A stretch of DNA of 64,000 nt, taken from Hyphomicrobiales bacterium (GTDB lineage Bacteria; Pseudomonadota; Alphaproteobacteria; Rhizobiales; Rhizobiaceae). Position 1 is the stretch's first letter. Each line of letters starts with the position of its first letter. The position numbers and the translations under genes are program-made. The stretch lies in NCBI GenBank assembly GCA_900470195.1, contig UEIJ01000020.1, positions 248,001 through 312,000 of the forward strand, read 5' to 3'. A model generated the notes under the pieces. That model saw nothing but the letters and a program-made list of their open reading frames with translations, did no database searches and had not been told where the DNA came from. Below, one piece after another: positions 62,566 through 64,000 of the stretch.

Positions 62566-63555
62566 CTATTGCCTTCTTGGCCGCAGCCAATAGCTGAAGT
62601 GCATGCGTGCCGATGCGAGAAGCGCAAGCAGCAGAAGCCCCCAGGCAAGGTCGCGGAAGAAATTCGAAATGTTCATGAAATTGAACAGGCTTGAGAGGAT
62701 TTGCAGAGCCGTAGCAGCCAGAAGTACGCAGAGTATCTTCCCGTAGCCGCCCTCCGGCTTCACACCGCCCAAAACGGCAATCAGGATCGCGATCAGAACG
62801 TAAGACCCGCCATAATCCCACTTCACCGAAGAGTTGCGCGCAGCAATGATGATCCCCGCGACTGACGCCAGAAGGCCGCACAGCGTATAGGTAATGAGAA
62901 GCATGCGCTTCTCGTTGATACCGCCATAGCGAGCCGCCTTGGCATTGCTGCCGAGCAGCATCAGTTTCACGCCAAAAGGTGTGTATTTCAGCAAGAAGGA
63001 TAGCGCCAAAGCAATAGCGATAAACAGCGCAAAACACATTGGAACGCCAAGGACGGGCATGTTGCCGAAGTTATCGAGCGGCTCGATAAAGCCCATGCTG
63101 ATGGCGGAGCCGTTGGTCAAGAAGACGGCGATTCCCGTAAAGAGAAGCTGGGTTCCGAGCGTTGCGATCAACGGCGTCAGGCGCGCATAGGCAATCACAA
63201 TCCCGTTGATGACACCGCCAATCAACCCCATGACAAGCGCCAGGCTGGCGAACACCCATGAGAAAAGCAGAGGCGCATCGGCAGCCGAAACATAATGGCG
63301 CGCCAGCAGGAACGCGACGATGCCGGACAGATTTGCCAGCGCAATGCCTGAGAGATCGATACCGCCATTACCCGAAATCATCGCCAGCATGACACCGAAG
63401 GCCAGAAGCCCCAATTCGGGAACCTGTGACGCCATCGATTGCAGATTATAGCTGTCCATAAAATTTGAACCGGCCAGAAAGCCGCCTGCCGCCAGAACTG
63501 CAACGTTGATCAACGCCAGAAATAGCGTCTGTCGATCCAGGCTGTTCGATGACAC
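62566..63555 (-). CDS. Sugar ABC permease, subunit 1
   Basis: A 329-residue BPD_transp_2 permease with about nine helices. Loops ISGNGGIDLSGIALANLSGIVA near residue 70 and YVLIAILIAVLGGVKPEGGYG near residue 255 are typical. It is the first gene of the operon. GGGAGG stands directly against ATG 63561 but six bases from the GTG at 63555, so I take the GTG; the ATG adds two residues and is the likely automatic choice. A frame to 63648 is rejected. The partner permease is encoded beyond the ATPase gene. Confidence 0.88.
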   Translation of the reverse strand: MSSNSLDRQTLFLALINVAVLAAGGFLAGSNFMDSYNLQSMASQVPELGLLAFGVMLAMISGNGGIDLSGIALANLSGIVAFLLARHYVSAADAPLLFSWVFASLALVMGLIGGVINGIVIAYARLTPLIATLGTQLLFTGIAVFLTNGSAISMGFIEPLDNFGNMPVLGVPMCFALFIAIALALSFLLKYTPFGVKLMLLGSNAKAARYGGINEKRMLLITYTLCGLLASVAGIIIAARNSSVKWDYGGSYVLIAILIAVLGGVKPEGGYGKILCVLLAATALQILSSLFNFMNISNFFRDLAWGLLLLALLASARMHFSYWLRPRRQ

Positions 63556-63641
63556 GTCCATCCTCCCACTATCGAAGCATCTGTTGCTCTTCAAACTCTG
63601 CCGCCTCCCGACAGGTGATAGTTTGAAGGTCGCCGCTTTTT

Positions 63642-63675
63642 TTGACATTTGTCAGACAGTTCTGTCTCTTGTCAA
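63642..63675. promoter_or_regulatory. Candidate SorC operator before the transporter operon
   Basis: TTGACA (63642-63647) and TGTCAA (63670-63675) bound a 34-bp region that contains TGACATTTGTCA and the palindrome GACAGTTCTGTC. It lies about 90 bp before the first permease start. It shares its core with the site in the aldolase/regulator gap. Confidence 0.6.
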
Positions 63676-63884
63676 CACATTTCCCTTAAACGCCGAAATC
63701 CTCTCCAAAACAGAGTTGCTTTGCTAACAACACGATCACGGGGCGCAGCGGCGGCCGGAAGCCGATCGAGATGTAAGACTGCACTAAATCATTGAATAAA
63801 AATGGCATTTTCTCCCCTTCCCGTTCTCGCCCGCGCTCATGATCGAGGCTGCTCTTTTCTTTTTCATCCTCCTTACACGATAGG

Positions 63885-63919
63885 TTGACATTTGTCGATC
63901 ATTTATCGAATATTGTCAA
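63885..63919. promoter_or_regulatory. Second long dyad upstream of the transporter operon
   Basis: A 35-bp dyad: TTGACA, 4 bases, TCGAT, 5 bases, ATCGA, 4 bases, TGTCAA. The outer arms equal those of the 63642-63675 site. It is about 60 bp before the possible gene start at the right edge, so it may control a plus-strand operon as well. No gene is seen in the ~420 bp between 63556 and 63979. Confidence 0.55.
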
Positions 63920-63979
63920 AACGACGGCTCGACCGTCGAAACCGGCGACAGGACTACTGGCGTCAGCGGAGGAAATGCA

Positions 63980-64000
63980 TTGGAACTTCTGCTTGATGTG
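63980..64000 (+). CDS. Possible start of a gene cut by the window edge
   Basis: GGAGG (63968-63972) lies seven bases before a TTG that opens a frame reading L-E-L-L-L-D-V to the edge; an ATG at 63975 is only two bases from GGAGG. Only seven codons are visible, so nothing can be said about the product. The dyad just upstream suggests a sugar gene of the same regulon. Confidence 0.25.

Noticed and set aside
54428..63555. L-rhamnose catabolic locus
   Set aside because: The aldolase/dehydrogenase fusion suggests it, but the kinase is PfkB and the regulator SorC, and no rhamnose isomerase or mutarotase is seen.

Overview
The window looks like part of a secondary replicon of a Brucella/Ochrobactrum-type alphaproteobacterium (Rhizobiales). 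The evidence is a bioBFDAZ operon flanked by BioR-type boxes (TTATCTATAA and TTATAGATAA), a rhizobial malonate (mat) locus, a Brucella-like secreted choloylglycine hydrolase, a dispersed hairpin repeat of a kind I remember from Rhizobiales, and moderately high GC with many ATGA stop/start overlaps. This assignment rests on recognised families and gene order; no database was searched. I see no rRNA, tRNA, insertion sequence, prophage or CRISPR array. The content is mostly transport, catabolism and cell envelope.

Layout. 1-2.4 kb: end of an iron(III)-type ABC transporter (solute-binding protein tail and fused permease) and a cupin. 2.5-9.9 kb: siderophore uptake, with an AraC regulator, a TonB-dependent receptor and a divergent four-gene FecBCDE-type ABC operon ending at a strong terminator. 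9.9-15.0 kb: biotin operon bioB-F-D-A-Z. 15.1-22.1 kb: ribitol catabolism on the minus strand (ABC transporter, ribitol 2-dehydrogenase, ribulokinase) with a divergent LacI regulator and a 24-bp near-perfect palindrome between them. 22.4-25.8 kb: quaternary-amine/osmoprotectant ABC transporter.

26.1-39.4 kb: the most unusual region. A 2,815-residue exported protein carries 14 tandem DUF11-like repeats, most with a perfect EF-hand-like calcium loop, and ends in an SdrD_B/CNA_B-like segment and an OmpA-like segment. It overlaps by 4 nt a gene for a 1,248-residue outer-membrane barrel protein. An AraC regulator lies just upstream on the same strand.

39.7-45.9 kb: malonate locus (GntR regulator, malonyl-CoA decarboxylase, malonyl-CoA synthetase) followed, unusually, by an orphan amino-acid-type binding protein and an M20 hydrolase in place of a malonate carrier. 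45.9-53.9 kb: envelope block with two OmpR-type two-component systems around a PAP2 lipid phosphatase, a VirK/DUF535 protein, a phospholipid-methyltransferase-like protein and a choloylglycine hydrolase. 54.4-64 kb: a sugar regulon of unknown substrate (aldolase/dehydrogenase fusion, SorC regulator, PfkB kinase, four-gene ABC transporter) linked by shared TTGACA...TGTCAA dyads. Its layout is like lsr but its enzymes differ.

Most start sites are set by ribosome-binding-site spacing, so several genes are called shorter than the longest reading frame; the alternatives are given in the entries.
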